Positions 38,266-46,993 of a stretch of DNA of 64,000 nt are shown in pieces. The notes under the pieces were generated by a model. It saw nothing but the letters and a program-made list of their open reading frames with translations, did no database searches and had not been told where the DNA came from. How positions within the stretch are numbered: the stretch's first letter is position 1; the number at the start of each line of letters is the position of its first letter. The DNA comes from Bog-473 sp963850095 (lineage in GTDB: Bacteria > Actinomycetota > Acidimicrobiia > Acidimicrobiales > RAAP-2), in the NCBI GenBank assembly GCA_963850095.1, contig CAWKJX010000014.1, positions 186,001 through 250,000 of the forward strand. The letters run 5' to 3'. The position numbers were made by a program, and so were the translations under genes.

Positions 38266-38802
38266 GTGGGTTGCTCCGGCTCGGGCAAGACGACCCTCGC
38301 CTCCGAGCTGGCGCGCCTGCTGGGCTCGGCCCATGTGGAGCTGGACGCGATCTACCACCAGCCGGGCTGGACCCAGCTGGGCGACGAGGAGTTCCAGGCC
38401 CGGGTGGACATGGCCACGCAAGGCGACGCCTGGGTGGTCGACGGCAACTACTCGGTGGTGCGCGACGTCGTGTGGGAGAAGGCCGATGCCGTCGTGTGGT
38501 TCGACCTGCCCTACGCGACGGTGATGGCGCGGGTGATCCGGCGCACGGTCCGCCGCACCCTGACGCGCCAGGAGCTGTGGAACGGCAACCGCGAGCCCTT
38601 CTCGAACCTGTGGTCGTTCGCCCCGGAGAAGTCGATCGTCGCCTGGACGGCCACCCGCCACCGCGTCTACCGGAGCCGCTACAGCGCCTGCGAGCGCGAC
38701 CCACGCTGGGCCAAGCTGCGGTTCGTGCGGTTACGGTCCCCGGGCGAGGCGCACGCGTTCCTGGCGGGTGTGGCGCGGCGACAGGCCGACAAGGAGGTAT
38801 GA
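38266..38802 (+). CDS. Small P-loop kinase (FlaR/topology-modulation-like)
   Basis: This P-loop NTPase of about 178 residues resembles proteins annotated as DNA topology modulation protein FlaR, probably small-molecule kinases. Walker A is GCSGSGKTTLA at the very start, then VELDAIYHQPGW and VVDGNYSVVRD, with an Arg-rich lid (VIRRTVRRTLTRQELWNGN). The only canonical start is the GTG at 38266, which would leave the P-loop without its first beta strand. The missing strand (RRVAVV) is encoded in frame just upstream, beginning at an ATC (38248). The real start may be non-standard or a misread ATG. It ends just before the next SDR. Confidence 0.7.
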   Translation: MGCSGSGKTTLASELARLLGSAHVELDAIYHQPGWTQLGDEEFQARVDMATQGDAWVVDGNYSVVRDVVWEKADAVVWFDLPYATVMARVIRRTVRRTLTRQELWNGNREPFSNLWSFAPEKSIVAWTATRHRVYRSRYSACERDPRWAKLRFVRLRSPGEAHAFLAGVARRQADKEV

Positions 38803-38803
38803 G

Positions 38804-39580
38804 ATGGAGCTCGAGCTGGCGGGCAAGGTGGTCCTGGTCACGGGCGGTACCGACGGGCTGGGCCTGGCGTTGGCGGCACGGCTGGCCGCCGAGGGCGCGT
38901 CGGTGGCCGTGTGCGGCCGGGACGAAGAGCGCCTGGCGGCCGCACGCAGCCGCGTCGAGGACGCGGGCGGCGATGTGCTGGGGGTCCGGGCCGACGTGGC
39001 GCAGGCGGCCGACCTCGAGTCGTTCGTCGACGCCGCCGTGGGGCGCTGGGGGCGCATCGACGGCGTCGTGCACAACGCCGGCCGGGCCTCCGGCGGCGCC
39101 ATCGACAAGGTCGACGACGCCACCTGGGAGGGTGACTTCCAGTTGAAGTTGATGGCGGCCGTCCGCCTGACCCGGTTGGCCCTGCCCCAGCTGCGGGCCA
39201 GTCGCGGCGCGGTGCTCTTCACACTGGCCATTGCGGCCAAGGCCGCCGGCGGGGCCAGCGAGCCGAGTTCGGTCACCCGGGCCGCCGGCATGGCGCTCAT
39301 GAAGGCTCTGTCCAAGGAGCTGGCCCCCGACGGCATCCGGGTCAACGCCGTCCTGATCGGCCTGATCGAGAGCGGCCAGTGGGTCCGGGCGGCCATGTCG
39401 TCGGGTGTCACGACAGAGGAGTTCTACGTGCGCTTCTCACGGGACGCCGCCATCCCCCTGGGGCGGTTCGGCCGGAGCGACGAGTTCGCCGACCTCGGTT
39501 GCTTCCTGCTCTCCTCCCGTGCTTCCTACCTGACCGGCACGGCCATCAACCTCGACGGGGGCCTGTCGCCGGCGGTGTGA
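38804..39580 (+). CDS. SDR-family protein lacking the Tyr-x-x-x-Lys pair
   Basis: This 258-residue protein has a normal SDR cofactor half (TGGTDGLGLALA, HNAGRASGG). In the catalytic half the expected Tyr-x-x-x-Lys reads SSVTRAAGMAL, so both catalytic residues are missing. The C-terminal LTGTAINLDGGLSP is typical. It may belong to a divergent subgroup with altered chemistry or a binding role only. A near-perfect ribosome site AAGGAGGT lies five bases before the ATG. It converges with the DUF1543 gene, nine bases apart. Confidence 0.8.
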   Translation: MELELAGKVVLVTGGTDGLGLALAARLAAEGASVAVCGRDEERLAAARSRVEDAGGDVLGVRADVAQAADLESFVDAAVGRWGRIDGVVHNAGRASGGAIDKVDDATWEGDFQLKLMAAVRLTRLALPQLRASRGAVLFTLAIAAKAAGGASEPSSVTRAAGMALMKALSKELAPDGIRVNAVLIGLIESGQWVRAAMSSGVTTEEFYVRFSRDAAIPLGRFGRSDEFADLGCFLLSSRASYLTGTAINLDGGLSPAV

Positions 39581-39589
39581 CCGGTGGGC

Positions 39590-39838
39590 CTAGGCGTTGT
39601 AGCCCTCGGTCTCGGTCGCGTCGCCCGCGCCGTCCGGCCGCAGCCCAATGGCGTAGCCGTCGACCCGGTCCAGCCGGGTCAGCGCGTCCACGTGGGGACG
39701 GCCCTGGCCACCCCACTTGGCCTTGGCCGCCCGGCGGGCCGACGGGACGTCCTCGGCCACGACGAACACGACCTCGTGGTCCTCGCCCACCCGGCCGGGG
39801 GCGAGCTCGCCCCCGAGGTAGGCCACGAAGAGGTGCAC
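39590..39838 (-). CDS. DUF1543-like small protein
   Basis: This 82-residue protein matches the DUF1543 pattern: LFVAYLGGELAPG, EVVFVVAEDVPSARRAAKAKW, and PHVDALTRLDRVDGY. In relatives the order is a strand-loop LFxVYLGG, an EVxFVVG strand, a helix and a HID motif. Function is unknown. It is divergent from the epimerase gene with only 23 bases between the starts. Confidence 0.7.
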   Translation of the reverse strand: MHLFVAYLGGELAPGRVGEDHEVVFVVAEDVPSARRAAKAKWGGQGRPHVDALTRLDRVDGYAIGLRPDGAGDATETEGYNA

Positions 39839-39861
39839 GCGCGGCAGCGTAGCGAGTACGA

Positions 39862-40791
39862 ATGAGGCTCATGAGCCCCGACACGTTGAACGGCAGCACC
39901 ATCGTCATCACCGGCGTCACCGGACAGGTGGCTCGGCCGCTGGCCGTGACGCTGGCCCGCACGAACCGGGTCGTCGGGGCGGCCCGCTTCACCGACGCCG
40001 CGGCGCGCGCCGAACTGGAGGCGGCCGGCGTCGAGTGCGTGCCGGTCGAGCTGGCCACGGGCGACGTGGCCGGCCTGCCCGCCGACGCTGACTACGTCCT
40101 CAACTTCGCCGTGTCCAAGACGAACGACTGGGAACGCGACCTGGCCGCCAACAGCGGGGGCCTGGCCCACCTGATGGAGCACCACCGCGGGGCCCGTGCC
40201 TTCCTGCACTGCTCGTCGACCGCGGTCTACAAGCCGGCGGGCCACCACGTGTTCGACGAGGACGGGCCGCTGGGCGACAACCATGGCGTGTGGCCGTTCC
40301 TGCGCACCTACAGCATCTGCAAAATCGCCGCGGAGGGGACGGCGCGCTGGGCCGCCGAGCGCTTCGGGTTGCCCACGGTGATCACGCGCCTGTCGGTGCC
40401 CTACGGCGACAACGGCGGCTGGCCCGCCATCCACCTGCACATCATGCTGTCGGGCCAGCCGGTCGCGGTCCACGTGGATGCGCCGAGCGTCTACCACCCG
40501 CTGCACGCGGACGACATCGCCGCCATGGTGCCGCGCCTGCTGGCGGCGGCGGCCGTGCCCGCCGTCACGGTCAATTGGGGAGGCAGCGAGCCGGTCAGCA
40601 TTGAGGAATGGTGCACCTATCTGGGCGGCCTGGTGGGTGTGGAGGCCCGGTTCGAGCCGACCGAAGCGACCATCGACAGCGTGCAGATCGACACCACACG
40701 CATGCACGAGCTGGCGGGGCGGACGACGGTGCCGTGGCGCGAGGGCATGCTGCGCATGACGACGGCACTGCACCCCGACCGGGTGAGGTGA
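39862..40791 (+). CDS. NAD-dependent epimerase/dehydratase family protein
   Basis: This 309-residue extended SDR has the cofactor motif TGVTGQVARPL near residue 18, LHCSSTAVY and the catalytic Tyr and Lys in YSICK near residue 150. Members act on nucleotide sugars or other bulky substrates. It begins ATGAGGCTCATG, so the start could be either ATG. The acetyltransferase gene overlaps its stop by the GTGA arrangement, suggesting one transcript of epimerase, acetyltransferase and ComB-like phosphatase. Confidence 0.85.
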   Translation: MRLMSPDTLNGSTIVITGVTGQVARPLAVTLARTNRVVGAARFTDAAARAELEAAGVECVPVELATGDVAGLPADADYVLNFAVSKTNDWERDLAANSGGLAHLMEHHRGARAFLHCSSTAVYKPAGHHVFDEDGPLGDNHGVWPFLRTYSICKIAAEGTARWAAERFGLPTVITRLSVPYGDNGGWPAIHLHIMLSGQPVAVHVDAPSVYHPLHADDIAAMVPRLLAAAAVPAVTVNWGGSEPVSIEEWCTYLGGLVGVEARFEPTEATIDSVQIDTTRMHELAGRTTVPWREGMLRMTTALHPDRVR

Positions 40792-41252
40792 GCGGGCTGC
40801 GCTTCGAGCGCCGGGACCCCGGGGAGCCCCCGGCCTCCGAGCTGCTGGCCGCCATGCGGGTGGAGCTCAACGAGGTATACGAGGCCTTCGACCGGCTCGA
40901 CAACCCTCCGCTCGATCCGCTGGAGCTGCGGCCGCCGGGCGGGGCGTATGTCGTCGGCTTCGAGGACGAGCAGGCCGTAGCCGGAGGCGGGCTGCGACGC
41001 CTGACCGAGGGCGTGGCCGAAATAAAGCGCATGTACGTGCGACCGTCCGCCCGGTCCCGCGGTCTGGCGGGCGCCCTCCTCGAGGAGCTCGAGGGCACGG
41101 CGCGCACCCTGGGCTACGACGTCGTGCGCCTCGACACCGGCCCGAAGCAGGTGCACGCGCTGAGCCTCTACCGCCGCGCCGGGTACCTCGAGGTGCCGCG
41201 CTACAACGAGAACCCGTTCGCCTGCTTCTGGGGGGAGAAGCGGTTGCGGTGA
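40788..41252 (+). CDS. GNAT-family N-acetyltransferase
   Basis: This 154-residue GNAT enzyme would transfer an acetyl group from acetyl-CoA to an amine. The acetyl-CoA loop is seen as RMYVRPSARSRGLAGALLEEL, followed by LDTGPKQVHALSLYRRAGY, the usual last conserved stretch. The GTG start overlaps the epimerase stop by four bases, and its own stop overlaps the next gene by four. The acceptor is not predictable. Confidence 0.87.
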   Translation: MSGLRFERRDPGEPPASELLAAMRVELNEVYEAFDRLDNPPLDPLELRPPGGAYVVGFEDEQAVAGGGLRRLTEGVAEIKRMYVRPSARSRGLAGALLEELEGTARTLGYDVVRLDTGPKQVHALSLYRRAGYLEVPRYNENPFACFWGEKRLR

Positions 41253-41992
41253 GCGGTCCTGTGCCGGAGTGGGCGACCCAGTCGGGCTTCGACGTCCGGT
41301 TGGCCTGGGGCCCGCAGGGGATCGGGGCGCTGGCGGCCGGGGTGACCACGGTCGTCCTGGTCGACATCCTGCGCTTCACGACGTCGCTCGAGGTGGCGAC
41401 GGCGCGTGGAGCGGCGGTCCGGCCGGCACCTTGGCCGTTCGACGCCGCGGCGGTGGTCGACGGTGCCGAAGTGGCCGACGGGTGCGGCCCCCGGGCCCTG
41501 TCCCTCGCCCCGCGCTCGCTGGCCGGCGTCGCCCCGGGTGACCTCGTGGTGCTGCCCTCGGCCAACGGCTCGCATTGCTCCTCGCTGGCCGCGGCGACGG
41601 GCCGGACCGTGGTGGGCGCCTGCCTGCGCAACGCGGCAGCCGTCGGCGCCTGGGTGCTGCACCGAGGGGGCCCGGTCGGGGTGATCGCCTGCGGCGAGCG
41701 CTGGCCGGACGGGAGCCTGCGCCCGGCGGTCGAGGACCTGATCGGTGCCGGCGCCTTGGTGGCCGCGCTGGCCCCGCTGGCCGGGGGGCGTTCGTGCTCG
41801 CCCGAGGCCGAGGCGGCACGGGTCGCCTTCGAGGCCGCCGCCGGGGACCTGGCCACCGTGTTGGGGGAATGCGCGTCCGGACGCGAACTGCGCGCCAAGG
41901 GCCTGGGCGAGGACATCGCCTGGGCCGCCGCGGCCGGGATCAGCGACGCCGTGCCGGTCCTGGGCGCCGACGGCGCCTACCGGGCCGTCTGA
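41249..41992 (+). CDS. ComB-like 2-phosphosulfolactate phosphatase family protein
   Basis: This 247-residue protein fits the ComB family: VVLVDILRFTTSLEVATARGA near the N-terminus, VVLPSANGSHCSSLAAA, and CGERWPDGSLRPAVEDLIGAGAL. ComB removes phosphate from 2-phosphosulfolactate in coenzyme M synthesis. Homologues are also common in bacteria that lack that pathway, so the substrate here is open. It overlaps the acetyltransferase gene by four bases and the convergent DoxX-like gene by 16 bases. Confidence 0.78.
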   Translation: MSGPVPEWATQSGFDVRLAWGPQGIGALAAGVTTVVLVDILRFTTSLEVATARGAAVRPAPWPFDAAAVVDGAEVADGCGPRALSLAPRSLAGVAPGDLVVLPSANGSHCSSLAAATGRTVVGACLRNAAAVGAWVLHRGGPVGVIACGERWPDGSLRPAVEDLIGAGALVAALAPLAGGRSCSPEAEAARVAFEAAAGDLATVLGECASGRELRAKGLGEDIAWAAAAGISDAVPVLGADGAYRAV

Positions 41993-42390
41993 GCGCGGGC
42001 GTCCGGGTCGGGTCGACGGCGCGCCTGCAGCGCCGCCCAGGCCATGACGAGCTGCAGCGGCAGGCGGCCCCAGGCGACGGCCCGGCTGTCCGCGGCGCCG
42101 GTGTGGCGGCCGCTCCCGGCATCGAGCGCCATCTGCACGTTGGCCGGGAATACGGCGGCCAGGACGGCCACGCTGGCGGCGGGCGCCCAGCGGGTGCGCC
42201 GGACGAGCCCGGCGGCGCAGGCCAACTCGGCCAGGCCGCTCACGTAAACGAGGTTCGTGTGGAGCTCCTCGGGGATGGCGCGCGGCATGATCGGCGCGAA
42301 GACCTGCGGGCGGGCCAGGTGGACGACGCCGCTCGCGACGAAGGCGGCCGCCAATCCGAGCGGCGCACGGCGCCGGAGGGTGCTCACCAC
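41977..42390 (-). CDS. DoxX-like four-helix membrane protein
   Basis: This protein of about 137 residues has four hydrophobic segments (LGLAAAFVASGVVHLARP, VYVSGLAELACAAGLV, ASVAVLAAVFPANVQMAL, LPLQLVMAWAALQA) and the family features PRAIPEELHTNLVY and ELACAAGL. DoxX-like proteins are small quinone- or redox-linked membrane proteins of uncertain role. Two adjacent GTG codons (42390 and 42387) could start it. It is divergent from the GH4 operon with 84 bases between. Confidence 0.75.
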   Translation of the reverse strand: MVSTLRRRAPLGLAAAFVASGVVHLARPQVFAPIMPRAIPEELHTNLVYVSGLAELACAAGLVRRTRWAPAASVAVLAAVFPANVQMALDAGSGRHTGAADSRAVAWGRLPLQLVMAWAALQARRRPDPDARAQTAR

Positions 42391-42474
42391 CGGGACTGTA
42401 CCGCCGCGCCTCCCCGGGGGCCGGGGCCGGGCGGCCATAGACTGCCGCGCAATGCCGGCGCAAGGAGGACACGC

Positions 42475-43824
42475 GTGACCCAGGTGACGATCGTCGGGGG
42501 CGGCAGCTACCAGTGGGCACCCGAGCTGATGGCCGACCTCTTCGGGACGCCGGCGCTGGCCGGACTGCACCTGGTGCTCCAGGACATCGATCCGGCCCCG
42601 CTGCCCAAAATGGAGGCGCTGGCCCACAAACTGGACGACGCCATGGGCGCCCAGGCGACGGTGGCCACCACGACCGACCTGGGCGTGGCGCTCGACGGGG
42701 CCGATTTCGTCCTCGTGTGCATCTCCACGGGCGGCTTCCGTTCCATGGCCGTCGATCTCGACGTGCCGGCGACCCACGGCATCACGCAGACGGTGGGCGA
42801 CACGGTCGGGCCGGGCGGCATCAACCGGGCGCTGCGCAACATCCCGGTGTTGGTGGGCATCGGGAAGGCCATGGAGCAGCACTGCCCCGACGCCTGGCTC
42901 CTCAACATCACCAACCCGATGACGTGTCTGACCCGGTCGGTCTGCCGCGAGACCGGCATAAAGACGGTGGGTCTGTGCCACGAGGTGGGCAACTTCTGCA
43001 TGGACCTGGCCATCGCGCTCGGCCGACCGATGGAAGCCGTCTCGTGCGCGGTGACGGGTATCAATCATTTCCCCGTGCTGACCAGGCTCGAGGTCGACGG
43101 GACCGACGGGTTCGACGTGCTGCGCCGGCTGGTGGACGAGGTCGGCGGCCTCGAGTCGCTGGCGCCCTATCCGGGCCGGCCCGAGCCCGAAATGTTCTCC
43201 AAGCTCCACTTCGCGGAGCGGCACCTGTTCAAGCTGACGCTGCTCGACCGCTGGGGCACCTTCCCGGCGGCCGGTGACCGCCACATCGCCGAGTTCGTGT
43301 CGTTCGCGCTGACGCCCGAGTCCGACTGGGGAGCGGCCTACAACATTGCGCTCAGTCCCATTTCGCGGCGCGAAGAGCACCAGGCCGGTTACGTGGCCGA
43401 CGTGGACGCCTGGCTGGCCGGCACCAAGGACCTGCAGACGTGGCAGTCGGGTGAGCTGCCCTCGCCCCTGATCCAGGCCCTGCTGTCGGGGGAGCCGTTC
43501 GAGGCGCCGGTGAACATCCCCAACGCGGGCCAGGCGCCACAGTTGCCGCCCGACGTGGTGCTCGAGTCGATCTGCGTCATCGACGGCGACGGCATCCGTG
43601 GCCGCGACGTCTCGGTGCTCCCGGCTCCCTACGACGAAATTGTGCGGCGTCACGTGGCCACGCAGGAGCTCACGGTCGAGGCGGCGTTGCAGGGCGACCG
43701 CGCCCTGGCCGCCGAGGCCTTCGCCCTCGACCCGTTGGCCGGGCGCGGCGACCTGCACGTCCTGGAGGCCATGGTGGACGAGCTGCTGGCCGGTACGGCG
43801 GAGTGGCTGCCCCAGTTCGCGTAG
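42475..43824 (+). CDS. GH4 NAD-dependent glycosidase with CHE motif
   Basis: This 449-residue family 4 glycoside hydrolase works by an unusual NAD- and metal-dependent oxidation-elimination route. GGGSYQWAPELM binds NAD, NITNPMTCLTR follows, and the metal-binding Cys and His lie in GLCHEVGNF; TGINHF is also present. The four residues after the Cys vary with specificity (CN-V-P in phospho-glycosidases, CHSV in alpha-galactosidases, CHG in alpha-glucosidases). CHE as here is, as I recall, linked with alpha-glucuronidase-type members. GTG 42475 has AAGGAGG upstream. It opens a five-gene operon with sugar-acid enzymes. Confidence 0.88.
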   Translation: MTQVTIVGGGSYQWAPELMADLFGTPALAGLHLVLQDIDPAPLPKMEALAHKLDDAMGAQATVATTTDLGVALDGADFVLVCISTGGFRSMAVDLDVPATHGITQTVGDTVGPGGINRALRNIPVLVGIGKAMEQHCPDAWLLNITNPMTCLTRSVCRETGIKTVGLCHEVGNFCMDLAIALGRPMEAVSCAVTGINHFPVLTRLEVDGTDGFDVLRRLVDEVGGLESLAPYPGRPEPEMFSKLHFAERHLFKLTLLDRWGTFPAAGDRHIAEFVSFALTPESDWGAAYNIALSPISRREEHQAGYVADVDAWLAGTKDLQTWQSGELPSPLIQALLSGEPFEAPVNIPNAGQAPQLPPDVVLESICVIDGDGIRGRDVSVLPAPYDEIVRRHVATQELTVEAALQGDRALAAEAFALDPLAGRGDLHVLEAMVDELLAGTAEWLPQFA

Positions 43825-43853
43825 CGCCGGCCGACACGTCTGGAGGGACACGC

Positions 43854-44742
43854 ATGCGCATCGGATTCATTGGGCTGGGCGCCATGGGCCTGCCCATGGC
43901 GGGCCACCTGGTGGCGGCGGGCCACGACGTGACCGTCGCCTCGCGCAGCCGGGGCCCGATCGACGCCGCGGTGGCGCAGGGCGCCACGGATGGCGGTGCG
44001 CCCCGCGCCGTGGCGGAGGCCTCCGAGGTCGTGATCCTGTGCGTCCCCAACTCGCCCGAGGTGGTCGAGGTGGTCGACGCCATGCTGCCCGCGCTCGGAC
44101 CCGACCGGACCGTGGTCGACTGTTCGACCATCGACCCCGAGGTGGAACGGGCTCAGCACGAGCGGGTGACCGCCACCGGCGCGCGCTACCTCGACGCACC
44201 CCTGTCGGGCGGCACGGCGGGGGCGCAGAAGGGAACGCTCACGCTCATGGTGGGCGGCGACGCCGTCGTGCTGGCCGAGACCGAGCCGGCCTTCGAGCCC
44301 TTTGCCGGCCTGGTCGTGCACGTCGGGGGCCCGGGCATGGGCCAGGTGGTCAAGCTCTGCAACAACCTGATCTACGCGGCGCAGATGACGGCCACGGCGG
44401 AGGCCACCGCCCTCGGCGGTCAAGTCGGGCGTCGACATGGCCAAGCTCTACGAGGTGCTGACGCATGCGACGGGCGACTGCGTGGCGGTGCGGACGCGGC
44501 TGCCCGTGCCCGGGGTGGTGCCGGACAGTCCGGCGTCGAACGGCTGGCAGCCGGGCTTCATGACCGACCTCATGGCCAAGGACATGGACCTCGCCCTGGC
44601 CTACGCGGCCCGGCGCGGGGTGCCGGTGGCGACGACGGCCGCGGCGCGCCAACTCCTCACCGCGGCCAGCACGGCCGGCTACGGGCGGGAGGACTTCTCC
44701 GCCGTGGCCAAGGTGGTCCTGGCCGCGGCCGGCGCCGCATGA
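43854..44742 (+). CDS. 3-hydroxyisobutyrate/tartronate-semialdehyde-type dehydrogenase (one frameshift)
   Basis: This protein of about 295 residues belongs to the beta-hydroxyacid dehydrogenase family. The N-terminal IGFIGLGAMGLPMAGHL binds NAD(P), APLSGGTAGAQKGTL is the substrate-binding loop, and NNLIYAAQMTA follows. In the next frame comes AVKSGVDMAKLYEVL and the Lys-containing FMTDLMAKDMDLAL. One extra G near 44418 explains the break. It would interconvert a hydroxyacid and its semialdehyde. ATG 43854 has GGAGGG upstream. It overlaps the aldolase gene by four bases. Confidence 0.86.
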
Positions 44743-45506
44743 CGGCCGCCACCCCGCTGCCCACGCCGGCGCTCATTCTGGCCGCCGACCATCGCGCCCG
44801 GGCCGTGCTGACCACCGAGACCTGGGCCGAGTTCTTCGGCGCGCTGGTGCGGGCCTTGCCGTCGTGCGACGGCATCTTGGCCACGGCGCAGCCGCTGGCC
44901 GGGTTGGCGGCGGGCGGGCACCTGGCCGAGCGGCACCGCACCTACCTGTCGGTCAACCGGACCGGGCTGGCCGGGTCGGCCTTCGAGCTGGACGACCGAC
45001 TGGTGGCCAGCGTGCCCCGGGCGGCCTCCGACGGGTGGACGGGGGTGAAGCACATGACCCGGATCGACATGGACGACCCCATTACGGCGCTGGCGCTCGA
45101 GCTCCTCGGCCAGGTCCTCGAGCAGGCGCGTGACGCCGGGCTCGAGGCGCTGGTCGAGCCGCTGCTGTGGCGCGACGGCCGGGTGTGCCGCGCCACCGAC
45201 GACATCGTCCTGGCCGCGGTGATCGCACACGACCTGGGCGCACCGGTCATCAAGGTCCCGGTGCCGGCGGTCGCGCCGGGGGCCGAGCGCCGGCAGGCCG
45301 TGGCCCGCGTCGTGGCCAGCGTCGGCGTCCCGGTGCTCTTCCTGGGCGGTCCGGTCACCGACGCCGGCCGGCCGCGCGTGCTGGACGAGGTGCGCGACGT
45401 CATGGCCGGCGGCGGCGCCGGCATGGCGATGGGTCGCACGCTCTATCAGGACCCCGACCCGGCGGAAGTGGCCGGCCTGGTGCGCGAGCTGGTCCACGGC
45501 TCGTGA
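44739..45506 (+). CDS. Class I aldolase, DeoC/LacD-like
   Basis: This 255-residue protein fits the DeoC/LacD/FbaB TIM-barrel aldolase group. LILAADHRARAVL near the N-terminus has the conserved Asp, GVKHMTRIDMDD lies on a middle strand, APVIKVPVP carries the Lys expected to form the Schiff base, and GGGAGMAMGRTLYQ closes the phosphate site. It would cleave a phosphorylated sugar or sugar acid made by the kinase encoded next. ATGA and GTGA overlaps tie it to both neighbours. Confidence 0.8.
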   Translation: MTAATPLPTPALILAADHRARAVLTTETWAEFFGALVRALPSCDGILATAQPLAGLAAGGHLAERHRTYLSVNRTGLAGSAFELDDRLVASVPRAASDGWTGVKHMTRIDMDDPITALALELLGQVLEQARDAGLEALVEPLLWRDGRVCRATDDIVLAAVIAHDLGAPVIKVPVPAVAPGAERRQAVARVVASVGVPVLFLGGPVTDAGRPRVLDEVRDVMAGGGAGMAMGRTLYQDPDPAEVAGLVRELVHGS

Positions 45507-46986
45507 TCCTGACCATCGACTTCGGGACGACCGTCACCAAGGTGGGCGTGTGGGGCGACGGCGGCTTGGTCGCCCTGACCCGTTCGGAGGTGGCGACGAC
45601 GCACGCCAAGGTGGGCTGGATGGAGCAGGACCCCCTGCGCTGGTGGACGACCGTCGTCATCGCCTGCGCCGAGGTGCGGGCCCAGGCGCCTGCCGCGTTC
45701 GGCCAGGTCGAAGTGGTGGTGTTCTCGGGGGCACGGCAGACCTTCGTGCCCGTGACCTGGCAGGGCGACACCATCGGCAAGGGCATCCTGTGGTCGGACC
45801 GCCGGGCGGGGCCCGAGGCCCGCCGGCTGGCCGAGCGCATGGGCGGTGAGGACATCAACCGGGCCCGCACGGGCATTCCGCTCGACGCCGGCGCGGTGGC
45901 GGCCAAGTTGGCCTGGCTGGCGGAGAACGAGCCGGAGCGGCTCGAGGCGGCCGACGTCATCCTTTCGCCGCGCGACCTCATCGTGTACCGCATGACGGCC
46001 CAGGTCGTCACGGACGCGACCTTCGCCTCGCGCAGCGGCCTGTACGACTTCGACGGCAACGCCGTGCGGGAGCTGGCCGGCCCGGCGTTGGGCAAGCTGC
46101 CGAGCGTGGTGCCCTCGGACACCGTGGTGGGGCACCTGAAGTCGGTGCCGGGTGCCGAGCTCGGGCTGCGGCCGGGCATCCCGGTCGTGATCGGCGCCGG
46201 CGACCGCCAGTGCGAAGTGCTGGGGTCCGGGGCGTCCGAGGCCCGTCCCATGGTGAGTTGGGGCACCACGGCCAACGTGTCGGTGCCGGTGTCCGAGCGC
46301 CCGGTGCCCTCGCCGGCCGGCGCCGTGGTGACACGGGCCGCCGACGAGCGGCTGGCTGCTCGAGGGCGGTCTGTCCGCCGCCGGGTCGTTCCTGGCCTGG
46401 CTGGGGCGGTTGCTCGGGCGTACCTCCGACGAGCTGGCCACCCTGGCGGCGGACAGCCCGCCGGGAGCCAACGGCGTCATCGCCGTGCCCTGGCTCGACG
46501 GTGCCCGCGCCCCGTGGTGGCGTGACGACGCCCGGGCGGGGTTCATGGGCCTCAGCTCGGCCCATGGCGCGGGCGACCTCTCCCGGGCGGTCATCGAGGC
46601 CGTGGCCTGGGACGTGCTGCGTTGCATGGAGGTGGTGACCGTGGGGCGCCTGGGCGGGAGCACGGCGGGCGGCGTGACGCTGGGCGGAGCAGGCACCGGC
46701 CTCCCCCTGTGGGTACGCGTGCCTCACCTCGGTGTTGGGCGTGCCGGCGACGCGCCACCGCTCGGGCGAGGCGGCCTCGGCCGGAGCGGCCCTCTTGGCC
46801 GGGCGGGCGCTCGGCATGGGGCTCACGCTCGAGCAGCTCGACCCGGTGGAGGCGGTCATAGAGCCCGACCCCGAGGCGGTCGCGGTGTACCGGGGCATGC
46901 GGCCGATGGTCGACTACGTCGCCGAGGCGGTGCTGACCGCCACCGAGTCGCTGCCGGGCGCTGCCCCACCCGTCCCGCCGTACTGA
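45503..46986 (+). CDS. FGGY-family carbohydrate kinase (two frameshifts)
   Basis: This sugar kinase of about 494 residues belongs to the FGGY family (xylulokinase, gluconokinase and relatives). The ATP-binding start ILTIDFGTTVTKVGVW, SGARQTFVPV, GILWSDRRAG, the second-domain GAGDRQCEVLGSG and SWGTTANVSVP are clear. After a frame change near 46358 come GGLSAAGSFLAWLGRLLG and VPWLDGARAPWWRDDARAGF. After a second one near 46716 come YACLTSVLGVPATRH and EAASAGAALLAG. The GTG start overlaps the aldolase stop. It probably phosphorylates the sugar acid processed by this operon. Confidence 0.85.
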
Positions 46987-46993
46987 TCGGGCC

